From Actinomycetes bacterium (GTDB lineage Bacteria > Actinomycetota > Acidimicrobiia > Spongiisociales > JAHEDJ01), in assembly GCA_024641245.1 (NCBI GenBank), contig JAHEDK010000024.1, positions 1-42,502 of the forward strand: DNA of 42,502 nt. Direction: 5' to 3'. Position numbers and translations under genes: made by a program. The notes under the pieces were generated by a model, which did not search any database, was not told where the DNA came from, and was given only the letters and a program-made list of their open reading frames with translations. Below are positions 32,129 through 39,359 of this stretch, one piece after another. Each line of letters begins with the position of its first letter. Positions within the stretch are counted from its first letter, which is position 1.

Positions 32129-32742
32129 TCCCGCCGGCATCGGTCGCCCGACTCCCCCTCTATCTCTACGCTCTCGAGACCCTCCAATCTGAAGGGATGG
32201 GCACAATCTCATCGGAGATCCTGGCCAATCGGGTCAACGTCAACGCCGCCAAGGTTCGAAAGGACCTGTCGTTCCTAGGCACTCACGGGGTACGGGGGGT
32301 TGGATACGACAGCGCAGTGCTAGGTCAGGAAATTCGCGAGGCGCTCGGCCTCACCCGCGACTTCGGTGTAGTGATCGTGGGCATCGGCAATCTCGGTGCT
32401 GCGCTGGCCAGCTACGACAGCTTCGGCGCAGCCCGGTTCCACATAGTCGGGCTCTACGACACCAACCCCGAGAAAATCGGCACCAGGATCGGCGACCTCG
32501 AGGTTCGCCATCTCCGTCACCTCGCAGCCGATGTCGCCGAGCATGACGTCGAGATCGGCATCATTACGACTCCCACCGCGGTAGCCCAGGAAGTCGCACA
32601 GCAACTCGAAGACTGTGGCATCCGTTCGATCTTGAACTTCGCGCAGACTGTGCTGCACACCGAAAACGCCGCCGTGCGCCGGGTCGATTTGTCGACCGAA
32701 CTGCAGATCCTCGGTTACTACCTACGCAGCGACCGGGGATAG
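32113..32742 (+). CDS. rex: Redox-sensing transcriptional repressor Rex
   Basis: A 209-residue NADH/NAD+-sensing repressor. Residues about 5-75 form the winged helix (ARLPLYLYALETLQSEG, ISSEILANRVNVNAAKVRKDLSFLG) and residues about 82-205 the Rossmann domain with VIVGIGNLGAALASY and a YDTNPEKIG loop. NADH binding releases DNA, so genes for respiration and fermentation are derepressed when the NADH pool rises. A GTG start at 32113 sits inside a perfect Rex operator, indicating autoregulation, with a likely leaderless message. It stands between the geranylgeranyl-reductase-family gene and the end of the cytochrome bc operon. Confidence 0.95.
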   Translation: MKSVTIPPASVARLPLYLYALETLQSEGMGTISSEILANRVNVNAAKVRKDLSFLGTHGVRGVGYDSAVLGQEIREALGLTRDFGVVIVGIGNLGAALASYDSFGAARFHIVGLYDTNPEKIGTRIGDLEVRHLRHLAADVAEHDVEIGIITTPTAVAQEVAQQLEDCGIRSILNFAQTVLHTENAAVRRVDLSTELQILGYYLRSDRG

Positions 32743-32751
32743 CAAGCCAAT

Positions 32752-32841
32752 CGGCTATTGGCATTTGGGCTTCGGCTCTGTCCTTTCGCACCGGCAATGG
32801 GCAATCAGCAATCGGCCGGCGGCCACAACCTAGAACCTTCG
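32752..32841. repeat. Heptanucleotide array between rex and the bc operon end
   Basis: Seven-base units include CGGCTAT TGGCATT TGGGCTT CGGCTCT and, after a one-base slip, GGCAATG GGCAATC AGCAATC GGCCGGC GGCCACA ACCTAGA ACCTTCG. A six-base hairpin GCCAAT/ATTGGC (32746-32762) at the left edge may act as a weak terminator for rex. Confidence 0.75.
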
Positions 32842-32850
32842 AGCAACTCG

Positions 32851-33216
32851 CTAGGGGCTACTCGCGATGCTCTCGTCTTGGTCTTCGAGTCGATTCAACG
32901 TCACCAGGAACCCGGCGAAGAGAATCGCCGATACGACCATCCAGGTCATCGGGATCAGCCGGATCTCCCACGAGTTGAGGCCCTCGAAGTCGGCGGGTCG
33001 CGGACCCCTGGGCGCATACAGCACGAAGAGCAGGCTGTTGATCGTCGCCCATCCAAACACACCGGAGCCGGCGATCAGGAACCCGAGACGTTTACCGAGA
33101 TTCGTGTAGAGCAGCAGGTATCCGCTGCCGAAAAACACCACAAACGAGGCGGCGGTCAGGACGATCCCTGTGAACGTCAGGTTCGCCGACAGGATCGAAC
33201 GGAACAGTTCGCGCAT
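32851..33216 (-). CDS. Small membrane protein, last gene of the cytochrome bc operon
   Basis: A 121-residue protein with three hydrophobic helices (about 13-38, 45-66 and 92-109) and short charged ends. I do not recognise the family. It starts one base after the end of the diheme cytochrome c gene on the coding strand, so it belongs to the operon and may be a small accessory subunit of the complex. Confidence 0.75.
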   Translation of the reverse strand: MRELFRSILSANLTFTGIVLTAASFVVFFGSGYLLLYTNLGKRLGFLIAGSGVFGWATINSLLFVLYAPRGPRPADFEGLNSWEIRLIPMTWMVVSAILFAGFLVTLNRLEDQDESIASSP

Positions 33217-33217
33217 C

Positions 33218-34663
33218 TCAGAACCCCCGTAGCGTTTCGCCGCGCAGGTACTCGACCACCAACTCGAGGTCTCTCTGGGTCAGTACCTTCCCGAATCCAG
33301 GCATGTATCCCCTGCCGACGCCGTTGACACCGTAAGCCTTGCCGAGTTCGGATCCATTGGCGATGAAGTCGACCATGTCGTCCGCCGACTCGAACTGCAC
33401 GTTCGCCCGTCCGTTCCAGAGCGCCGGGCCCAATGCACCCGATCCGGACTCCTCCGTGTAGGCGACCCCGGCGGAATACCCGGCGGTGTGACAGCGGGCG
33501 CAGTAGGCGTTGAACAACCCGACTGCCCGCTCGGCGTTGTCGAGGTTTCCATCGAAGGTCGCCTTTGCGATGCCCTCGAGATCCACTGCCCACAACTGGT
33601 TGTCCCGGGCTGAGACGAGGAAGCGGAGACCGGACTGCGCCCTGGTCAGGAGTGGAGCTTGGTTCTCGGCGGTCGTGCGAATGTTGGTAGCCAACGAGCT
33701 GAGCGAGGAGACCGCGGTGCGAGCAGCCTGCCGGTCCGGCACGCCGAGGGTCGTCTCCGGATTGCCGGGATCCAACAGAACCGGAGCGACGGCCGAGCCG
33801 CCGAAGGCCAGACCTGCCTCTGCCGCAGCGCCGGTGACCGCCGTGATCTCGGTCTCCGCGGCATCAGAGACACCGTCACCATCGGTATCGCGACCCGTGT
33901 CGGCGGATTCGAGGGCGGCCACGGCACGCTGATGGAAGCCTTCGGCAACCGGCAGCAACTCCGGTGCTGCCTGGATTTCCGCGACGAGTGCCTCCTGCTC
34001 GGCCACCGACTGTTCGACGGTCGCTTCGGCATTGGCTAAACGATTCAACGCCACCGTGACTCCGGTGTCTGCCTTGGCCAGAGCTTCTTCCTGGCTGATC
34101 TGGATTGAGGCGAGATAGGCGATGAGGTCATCGATCTGCTGATCGTTCATCGGGCCATTCCCCGCCAGGCCCCAGGCGGGCATCGGACTATTGGCCCTGC
34201 CATAGACGAGCCAGAATCGCACCTCATCGGTCTCGTAACGGTAGAAGACGTCATCGAGGGCAGGGGCCGCCCAGCTCACAGAGATGTCGCTCCGCTTCTC
34301 GACGTAGGAGGCGGCTCCACCTACGAACCCAGGGCCGTGACAGCTCTCGCAGGCGAACTCGGTAACGAGGTGCGAGCCGCGCCCGACCGCTTCCTCGTCG
34401 AAAGCGTCGATGAAGCTCTCCTGGCGGTTCTGCTCGGTGAGGAAGTAGAACGGCAGCGAGACGGCCAGGAACCCCGAAAACACAACCGCAGCTGCCAGCC
34501 AGCGGTCGAGCCGCTTCGTCTCCAGATTCTCATCCGAGAGCGGCCGACGGCGGTTGGGACCAGGGTCGGGATTCTCTTCCTTCTTCATCGTCACCGACAA
34601 GATGTAGGCAAGCCATGAGATCACGGCTGCCGAAACGATGGCAATGATGAGGCTTCCGGACAC
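33218..34663 (-). CDS. Membrane-bound diheme cytochrome c
   Basis: A 481-residue protein with two N-terminal hydrophobic segments (about 4-24 and 54-74) and two class I heme c domains. The first has CESCH (105-109) with likely Met ligand in SPMPAWG (M161); the second has CARCH (388-392) with GYMPGFG near the C-terminus. Between them lies a roughly 180-residue helical insert with the calcium-loop motif DTDGDGVSD near residue 260. Electron transfer from the Rieske protein to the oxidase is the expected role. The diheme form recalls actinobacterial QcrC, but the order of parts and the insert differ. It lies directly after the Rieske gene (three-base gap). Confidence 0.85.
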   Translation of the reverse strand: MSGSLIIAIVSAAVISWLAYILSVTMKKEENPDPGPNRRRPLSDENLETKRLDRWLAAAVVFSGFLAVSLPFYFLTEQNRQESFIDAFDEEAVGRGSHLVTEFACESCHGPGFVGGAASYVEKRSDISVSWAAPALDDVFYRYETDEVRFWLVYGRANSPMPAWGLAGNGPMNDQQIDDLIAYLASIQISQEEALAKADTGVTVALNRLANAEATVEQSVAEQEALVAEIQAAPELLPVAEGFHQRAVAALESADTGRDTDGDGVSDAAETEITAVTGAAAEAGLAFGGSAVAPVLLDPGNPETTLGVPDRQAARTAVSSLSSLATNIRTTAENQAPLLTRAQSGLRFLVSARDNQLWAVDLEGIAKATFDGNLDNAERAVGLFNAYCARCHTAGYSAGVAYTEESGSGALGPALWNGRANVQFESADDMVDFIANGSELGKAYGVNGVGRGYMPGFGKVLTQRDLELVVEYLRGETLRGF

Positions 34664-34666
34664 GTG

Positions 34667-35521
34667 CTACCCCGCGCTCTCGATGGCGATGCAGGAAGGC
34701 CCCTGCGGATACGACACCGACTTCTCCGGTGCTCGCGGCGACTCGATAATCTGTCCGGTCTTGATGATGAATCGATCGTCCTGAAGTTCGACCACGAAGC
34801 GATCGAGGTTGCGGGGCGCCGGTCCTGCCTCGTACTCCCCGGTGTAGTTGTATTTCGATCCGTGACACGGGCATTCGAAACCTTGTGACGTGTTGCACCA
34901 GGGGACCCGGCACCCCAGATGTACGCAACGTTGGAACAACGCCATGAAGCCACCTGCCGCCAGGCTCTTGTCGACGAACTGTGAGCCGGCCAGCTCTTCG
35001 TCGGTGATCGGAACGATGTAGGCGCGCGCATCCGGCCGAAACAGGGGCGTGATGGAACCGTCCGCCTGGAAAACCTGGGTGCGGATCTCGTCGATAGGGC
35101 CGGCATCGATGTCCGATCCGAATCCGCCCTTGAGGTTCGGCCACATGAACGCAAGCATGCTGCCACCCATCGCGATCGAGAACGTTCCGAAGAGCGCCAG
35201 TGTTGCCCGGTTGAAGAACTGTCGCCTCGTCACGCCGGCCTCATCGGCCGACACTTCCTCGATCTTGACCACCTCGACTGGGCGGACGCCGGCCGACTCG
35301 ACTGGTGCCTCGACTGTGACCTGGGTTTCTTCCTCCTCAGCCGTCACCGGGGCGGGAGTTGCAGCCACCAACACCCTGGATCGGTCCTCTCGGAGGGCGC
35401 GCACGTCCATCCCGGCTCTCCAATCAGGACCCGGCTTTCGGGAGGCGATCGAAAAGGCTGCCAACGCGGCCAGCACCGCCACGGCGATGATCGCGACAAG
35501 GACAATCTGGGTAGCCGTCAT
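34667..35521 (-). CDS. Rieske iron-sulfur protein
   Basis: A 284-residue subunit of the cytochrome bc complex. The Rieske ligands are CVHLGC (C199, H201) and CPCHGS (C217, H220), with C204 and C219 able to form the structural disulfide. The N-terminus has a first hydrophobic helix (5-25), a long acidic spacer, then TRRQFFNRATLALFGTFSIAMGGSMLAF, a twin-arginine-like membrane segment. Two or more N-terminal helices recall the actinobacterial Rieske type. Its ATG at 35521 overlaps the upstream cytochrome b C-terminal gene by four bases (ATGA). Confidence 0.93.
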   Translation of the reverse strand: MTATQIVLVAIIAVAVLAALAAFSIASRKPGPDWRAGMDVRALREDRSRVLVAATPAPVTAEEEETQVTVEAPVESAGVRPVEVVKIEEVSADEAGVTRRQFFNRATLALFGTFSIAMGGSMLAFMWPNLKGGFGSDIDAGPIDEIRTQVFQADGSITPLFRPDARAYIVPITDEELAGSQFVDKSLAAGGFMALFQRCVHLGCRVPWCNTSQGFECPCHGSKYNYTGEYEAGPAPRNLDRFVVELQDDRFIIKTGQIIESPRAPEKSVSYPQGPSCIAIESAG

Positions 35522-37140
35522 TCGAAGTTGATCCAGTCTTTGAGGTCATCGAAGAAGATGCCGTCGGACCACGGATATGTGAAGTTGAAGCCCCTTCCGC
35601 GGAATAACGTGCCGATGATCGTCAGTGTTGCTGCGCCCATGATGAAGAACGTATACATGAAGATGGCGAACTTGCGATCCGCCGGCTTGTTTGACGGGTT
35701 ACGGTCGAGGTACGGGATAGCCATGAAGCCGATCAAACCGATGATCGTCGGCACCGTCACGCCGGCGATCTGGGGATCGAAGTAGGTCAACAGTTCCTGG
35801 AGCCCGAGGAAGTACCAGGGTGCCTTCGATGGATTCGGCGTCACGTTGGCGTTGGCCGCCTCGAGCAAGGGCGCCTGAATGACAACCGACATGACGATCA
35901 GCAGCGCCGTCACCGCCAGCAGGGCAACAAACTCGATGAGGAGCAGGTGCGGCCACGTGCTGACCTTGTCGCTCGGCTCGGCCTTGACCTGTTGGATTGC
36001 CCTGGCCTTGACCACGGTGAGCAAGCGCTGGGGCCTGACATCTTTGGGGATCGTCGCAGTGACCGCCGCAGGGGCAGCAGACGGCGCGGCAGCTGCGGAG
36101 GCTGCAGGTGCCACCGGTGCGGCCGCCGCCGCAGGGGCAGCAGGCACCGGTTGCCCGGTCATCTCAGCCAAGACCACCGCCGGGTCAACCCCCTTCGCCT
36201 TCGCCTTCGCCTCCACACTCCGCCTGAACAACTTCTCCGGCATACCGGCCGCACTCGCAGCCGCCGCCCAATCGAGTTCACCGGCACTCACGGCAGCAGC
36301 AGAAGCTGCAGGTGCCACCGGAGCTGCCGCCACCGCAGGGGCAGCAGACACCGGTTGCCCGGTCATCTCAGCCAAGACCACCGCCGGGTCAACCCCCTTC
36401 GCCTTCGCCTTCGCCTCCACACTCCGCCTGAACAACTTCTCCGGCATACCGGCCGCACTCGCAGCCGCCGCCCAATCGAGTTCACCGGCGGGGCCCGCCA
36501 CCATTGGGGCCGGCGCAGGGGCAGGAGCCTCCGGAGCCGGCTCCGTCGCAACTGCAACGGGTTCCACGGTCTCGACCCTCTGGCCCGTCATCTCGGCAAG
36601 GACGGCCACCGGATCGAGATTCCTGGCCTTCGCCTTGGCCTCTACGCTCCGTTTGAGCAGCGCCTCGGGCATGCCGAGTGCCAGCGCCGCCGGTGCGTAG
36701 TCAATCTCGCCTCCGGCCCCCAGCAACGGCACAGCCGGTGTATCTGCTGCGGGAGCGCTCGGCGCGTCTTTCTCGACCGGCGCTTCCACCGGAGCCTGCG
36801 ATTCCGCCGCCGCCTTCTTCTCTTTCTGGCTGGACGGCTCCTTCTTGCCGGCCGGCGGTAGGACGAGTTCCTTCTCGCCCTTCAACTCCGCCACGGCATC
36901 AGCTTCCGGGACGCCCAGGACCCTGGCCCGGGCCGCCGCCTCGCGAGTGAGGAGGTCGTCGGACAGCGTCGTCGGATGTTCTGGTTCGCCGTCGGAGGGT
37001 CCGACCTCGACCCGGGGTGCCGAGGCGGTGCTCCCCACCGCAGCTCGCATCTCGGCCAGCACCTCATCGACGGGCGCTCCCGTGGCGGCAGCTCGCGCTT
37101 CGGCAGATCGCCGGAGGAGTTCTTCTGGGATATCGACCAA
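35518..37140 (-). CDS. Subunit-IV-like cytochrome b C-terminal protein with modular N-terminus
   Basis: A 540-residue fusion-like protein. Residues about 396-540 are a three-helix cytochrome b C-terminal part (PetD/subunit IV type) with NPSKAPWYFLGLQELLTYFDP; the usual PEWY is here APWY. The first 390 residues are not found in normal PetD: five copies of a roughly 40-residue helical module (about 1-33, 57-89 degenerate, 143-188, 218-262, 286-330), each built on a GMPEKLFRRSVEAKAKA-like core and ending VLAEMTGQ, joined by Pro/Ala linkers. The last two are nearly identical, from a 204-base tandem duplication. Related modules start both cytochromes c of the divergent operon. The TTG at 37140 has AGGAG upstream. 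The N-terminus should face the cytoplasm. Confidence 0.88.
   Translation of the reverse strand: MVDIPEELLRRSAEARAAATGAPVDEVLAEMRAAVGSTASAPRVEVGPSDGEPEHPTTLSDDLLTREAAARARVLGVPEADAVAELKGEKELVLPPAGKKEPSSQKEKKAAAESQAPVEAPVEKDAPSAPAADTPAVPLLGAGGEIDYAPAALALGMPEALLKRSVEAKAKARNLDPVAVLAEMTGQRVETVEPVAVATEPAPEAPAPAPAPMVAGPAGELDWAAAASAAGMPEKLFRRSVEAKAKAKGVDPAVVLAEMTGQPVSAAPAVAAAPVAPAASAAAVSAGELDWAAAASAAGMPEKLFRRSVEAKAKAKGVDPAVVLAEMTGQPVPAAPAAAAAPVAPAASAAAAPSAAPAAVTATIPKDVRPQRLLTVVKARAIQQVKAEPSDKVSTWPHLLLIEFVALLAVTALLIVMSVVIQAPLLEAANANVTPNPSKAPWYFLGLQELLTYFDPQIAGVTVPTIIGLIGFMAIPYLDRNPSNKPADRKFAIFMYTFFIMGAATLTIIGTLFRGRGFNFTYPWSDGIFFDDLKDWINFE
36100..36489. repeat. 204-bp tandem duplication inside the subunit-IV-like gene
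   Basis: Bases 36145-36285 and 36349-36489 are identical over about 140 bases at an offset of exactly 204 (68 codons); similarity continues upstream to about 36100 and 36304. The identity at silent positions shows a recent duplication or gene conversion of one module with its linker. Confidence 0.9.
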
Positions 37141-37149
37141 TGGAGCTCC

Positions 37150-37938
37150 TTACAGCGGACCGGAGATGCCGCCGTCCTTGCGGACTCGCCAGAAATGCAC
37201 GGCCATGAACACAACGATGATGAAGGGGAGGAAGAGAACGTGCAGTACATACCAGCGCAGCAATGTGTCGGCCGAGACATCGGCCGCCCCCAGTAACGCG
37301 AATCGCACTTGATCGCCGAAGATTGGAACGAACCCCGCCATGTTGGTGCCGACCGTCACCGCCCAGCGGGCGAGCTGATCCCAAGGAAGGAGATACCCGG
37401 TGAACGATAGCAACAGGGTCAGGAGCAACAGGACAACGCCGATCACCCAGTTGAATTCACGCGGGGGCTTGTAGGCGCCGTGATAGAACACCCGGCTCAT
37501 ATGCAGGAACACCGTGAGAACCATGAGGTGAGCCCCCCACCGGTGCATGTTCCTGACCAGCGACCCGAAGGCAACGCTGGTCGAGAGGGCGGCCACATCG
37601 ACGTAGGCGGCCTCGGAGGTCGGGCGGTAGTAGAACATGAGAAAGATACCGGTAATCGTGAGCAGGATGAATAGAAAGAAGCTCAGACCGCCCAGGCAGA
37701 GCGTGTAGGAGAGCCGGACACCGTGGCGTTTCACTTTCACCGGATGCAGGTGATACAGCACATTGTTCATCACCACGTACGAGCGGTTCCTAGGACTGTC
37801 CGTGTGGCCCTTCTTGAATGGTGATCCGGGACGGAATACCGAGTCCCACGCCTGACTGCTCGTTACACGGTCGCCGAGTTCCGACGCCTTTTCCTGCACC
37901 GTGTTCAGCAATCCCGTCTTGCCGTTCCCGTTCGCCAC
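37150..37938 (-). CDS. Cytochrome b6-type subunit (cytochrome b N-terminal half)
   Basis: A 262-residue four-helix cytochrome b. Heme ligand pairs are H132/H146 and H233/H248; the 15-residue step in the second pair is the b6-type spacing. [11 protein letters not shown] places Cys81 where cytochrome b6 and its Firmicutes relatives have the Cys that binds heme c_n, followed by the conserved FYYRPT. It oxidises menaquinol with the subunit-IV-like partner encoded nine bases downstream. An N-terminal extension of about 70 residues precedes the conserved part. The ATG at 37938 has GGAA-type purines upstream; the start could also be further in. Confidence 0.92.
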   Translation of the reverse strand: MANGNGKTGLLNTVQEKASELGDRVTSSQAWDSVFRPGSPFKKGHTDSPRNRSYVVMNNVLYHLHPVKVKRHGVRLSYTLCLGGLSFFLFILLTITGIFLMFYYRPTSEAAYVDVAALSTSVAFGSLVRNMHRWGAHLMVLTVFLHMSRVFYHGAYKPPREFNWVIGVVLLLLTLLLSFTGYLLPWDQLARWAVTVGTNMAGFVPIFGDQVRFALLGAADVSADTLLRWYVLHVLFLPFIIVVFMAVHFWRVRKDGGISGPL

Positions 37939-37954
37939 GTTCCGTACCTTCCCG

Positions 37955-38407
37955 TTACCAGCGGACGCCGTAGGCGTACCCGTTCTTGAAATCCCGCTGC
38001 CCTGTGTCGACTTGCCAGGGCGCCTCTAGTACACCCGCTTCTCTCGCAGCATCTGAAACCGATCCCGCGAACTTGCCGAGAGTGATCACGTTCGTTGGAC
38101 ACCGATCGATACACAGAGCACAACGGGTACATGCCTCCTCATCAACCACGAAGAACCCGAAAGCGCCCTCTTCCTCTGACGGATCCTCTACTCCGAACGC
38201 CTCGTCGATAGCATCGAGCGACAGGTAGTGGATGCACTTCCAAGGGCAGATGTCCACGCATCCCTCGCAAAGAATGCACTCAGCCTGGTCGATATGAAGG
38301 AATTGCTTGGGACGGACCGCTTTCTGAATGGTGTCGGTGTCCACCAGCGTCAACTGGTAGTCGTCGCGAAATGGAGGAGCTTCGATCCAGGCGTCTGTGC
38401 GGGCCAC
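37955..38407 (-). CDS. 2[4Fe-4S] ferredoxin-like protein in the bc operon
   Basis: A 150-residue cytoplasmic protein with two 4Fe-4S motifs: [12 protein letters not shown] (C44, C47, C50, C54) and [12 protein letters not shown] (C93, C96, C99, C103). The long insert between them and flanking extensions resemble NuoI-type subunits more than small soluble ferredoxins. There is no signal peptide, so it sits on the cytoplasmic side. Encoded 16 bases before cytochrome b, it may pass electrons to or from the cytoplasmic face of the complex, possibly through the predicted heme c_n. The GTG at 38407 shares one base with the upstream stop. Confidence 0.88.
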   Translation of the reverse strand: MARTDAWIEAPPFRDDYQLTLVDTDTIQKAVRPKQFLHIDQAECILCEGCVDICPWKCIHYLSLDAIDEAFGVEDPSEEEGAFGFFVVDEEACTRCALCIDRCPTNVITLGKFAGSVSDAAREAGVLEAPWQVDTGQRDFKNGYAYGVRW

Positions 38408-39006
38408 TAGCGCTCACCCCGAGTTAGAGGCCGGCCGTACAGTGAGGTCTTCTCGACGATCGCCGCCTTGGCTTTCGGCTTGCCCCAATCCTGAATCTTG
38501 AAGGCAAAGACCATGGCGGCACCAAGAACCCCCAGATTGTACCCACCCGAGATGGCGTCCTTCACGGCAGCCCAACTGATCGATACGTCGTTGCCCAGCA
38601 CCAGCCAGGAGGGGACGGTGAAGGCGATTCGCTGTCTGGTCAATTCCAGCGGTCCCTGGCTCAGATTGAGCCACTCCGACGGAACGATGCCGAAAATGAT
38701 CACAAACTCGAGCCACGTCAACAACGCGGCAAACCCAGCCCGTGCCCAGGTCATCCGCTGATTGGCCACCCACAGGAAGAGAGCGCCGGCGATGGCGAGC
38801 TGCGATCCGGCCGCCGCGATCAGCTGGCCGCCGGTAGACCAGGGAACGCAGCGCTCGGAACCGAGCATGCAGCCGCGCGGAAACCAGCCGAAGTAATCGA
38901 CACGCTCGCCTTCCGGAAATCCGGAGTAGTGGGCGAAAAGGACGCCGAAGGCGAGGAGGAAGAGTCCAACAGAGAACAGAGCGGAACCCAGCCGCCTCCT
39001 CTGCAT
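38407..39006 (-). CDS. Membrane protein, first gene of the cytochrome bc operon
   Basis: A protein of 199 residues from ATG 39006, or 208 from a GTG at 39033. It has about four to five hydrophobic helices and a loop FPEGERVDYFGWFPRGCMLGSERCVPW with two cysteines that probably faces outside. I do not recognise the family. It overlaps the ferredoxin start by one base and so is part of the bc operon. The binding site is weak at either start; a TATATC at 39037-39042 could be the -10 box. Confidence 0.7.
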   Translation of the reverse strand: MQRRRLGSALFSVGLFLLAFGVLFAHYSGFPEGERVDYFGWFPRGCMLGSERCVPWSTGGQLIAAAGSQLAIAGALFLWVANQRMTWARAGFAALLTWLEFVIIFGIVPSEWLNLSQGPLELTRQRIAFTVPSWLVLGNDVSISWAAVKDAISGGYNLGVLGAAMVFAFKIQDWGKPKAKAAIVEKTSLYGRPLTRGER

Positions 39007-39105
39007 GTCGTCGAGCTGGCTTAGACGGTGCACTGCGATATAGCCCTCAAACTCGCTTCGTTGCCGGGGCAGGTCGGACCGAACCGAGCACTTCCTTCCG
39101 GCAGC

Positions 39106-39119
39106 GGGACTTTAGTCGC
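39106..39119. promoter_or_regulatory. DosR-box-like palindrome between the two respiratory operons
   Basis: GGGACTTTAGTCGC matches the core GGGACTWWWGTCCC at 13 of 14 positions. It lies about 100 bases before the bc operon start and about 240 bases before the ccoN-like gene. A similar site is at 115-128. Binding is inferred. Confidence 0.4.
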
Positions 39120-39173
39120 CTCACAGCCAGACCGTGATCTGCATCCGTCGCCGGACAATCGTCGAACCGTCCA

Positions 39174-39265
39174 GCAGTTCCGGGTTGTGAGTTCTGAGTT
39201 CTGGCGTCGGCGATCGTGTCCGTCGAGCGCGTCAGAACCGGAAACCCAAAACTCAGAACTTGGTG
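39174..39265. repeat. Heptanucleotide arrays in the 350-base divergent spacer
   Basis: Left block: GCAGTTC CGGGTTG TGAGTTC TGAGTTC TGGCGTC GGCGATC (39174-39215). Right block: GTCAGAA CCGGAAA CCCAAAA CTCAGAA CTTGGTG (39231-39265). The words of the two blocks are roughly inverse complements (AGTTCTGAG against CTCAGAACT), so the spacer (39007-39359) could fold into a long hairpin. Apart from this and the DosR-like box I see nothing else in the spacer. Confidence 0.75.
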
Positions 39266-39359
39266 ACCACGCAGCTTCCACCGACGGTGATCGTGGTTCG
39301 GCACCCAGCCCGACCATCCATTAGTCTCTGGTCGCCACAACGACCTGAAGGGACCCGCG

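Noticed and set aside
32746..32766. Strong intrinsic terminator for rex
   Set aside because: The stem is only six base pairs and the tail is ATTT; it may equally be part of the heptamer array.
35518..37140. Loss of the PEWY glutamate as a defect
   Set aside because: The APWY form (KAPWYFLGLQEL) occurs, to my knowledge, in other bacterial subunit-IV-type proteins, so it is a lineage feature rather than a sign of inactivity.
8006..39265. Heptamer arrays as CRISPR-like or minisatellite arrays
   Set aside because: There are no repeat-spacer units of 25-40 bases and no cas genes; the period is seven and the word differs at each locus.
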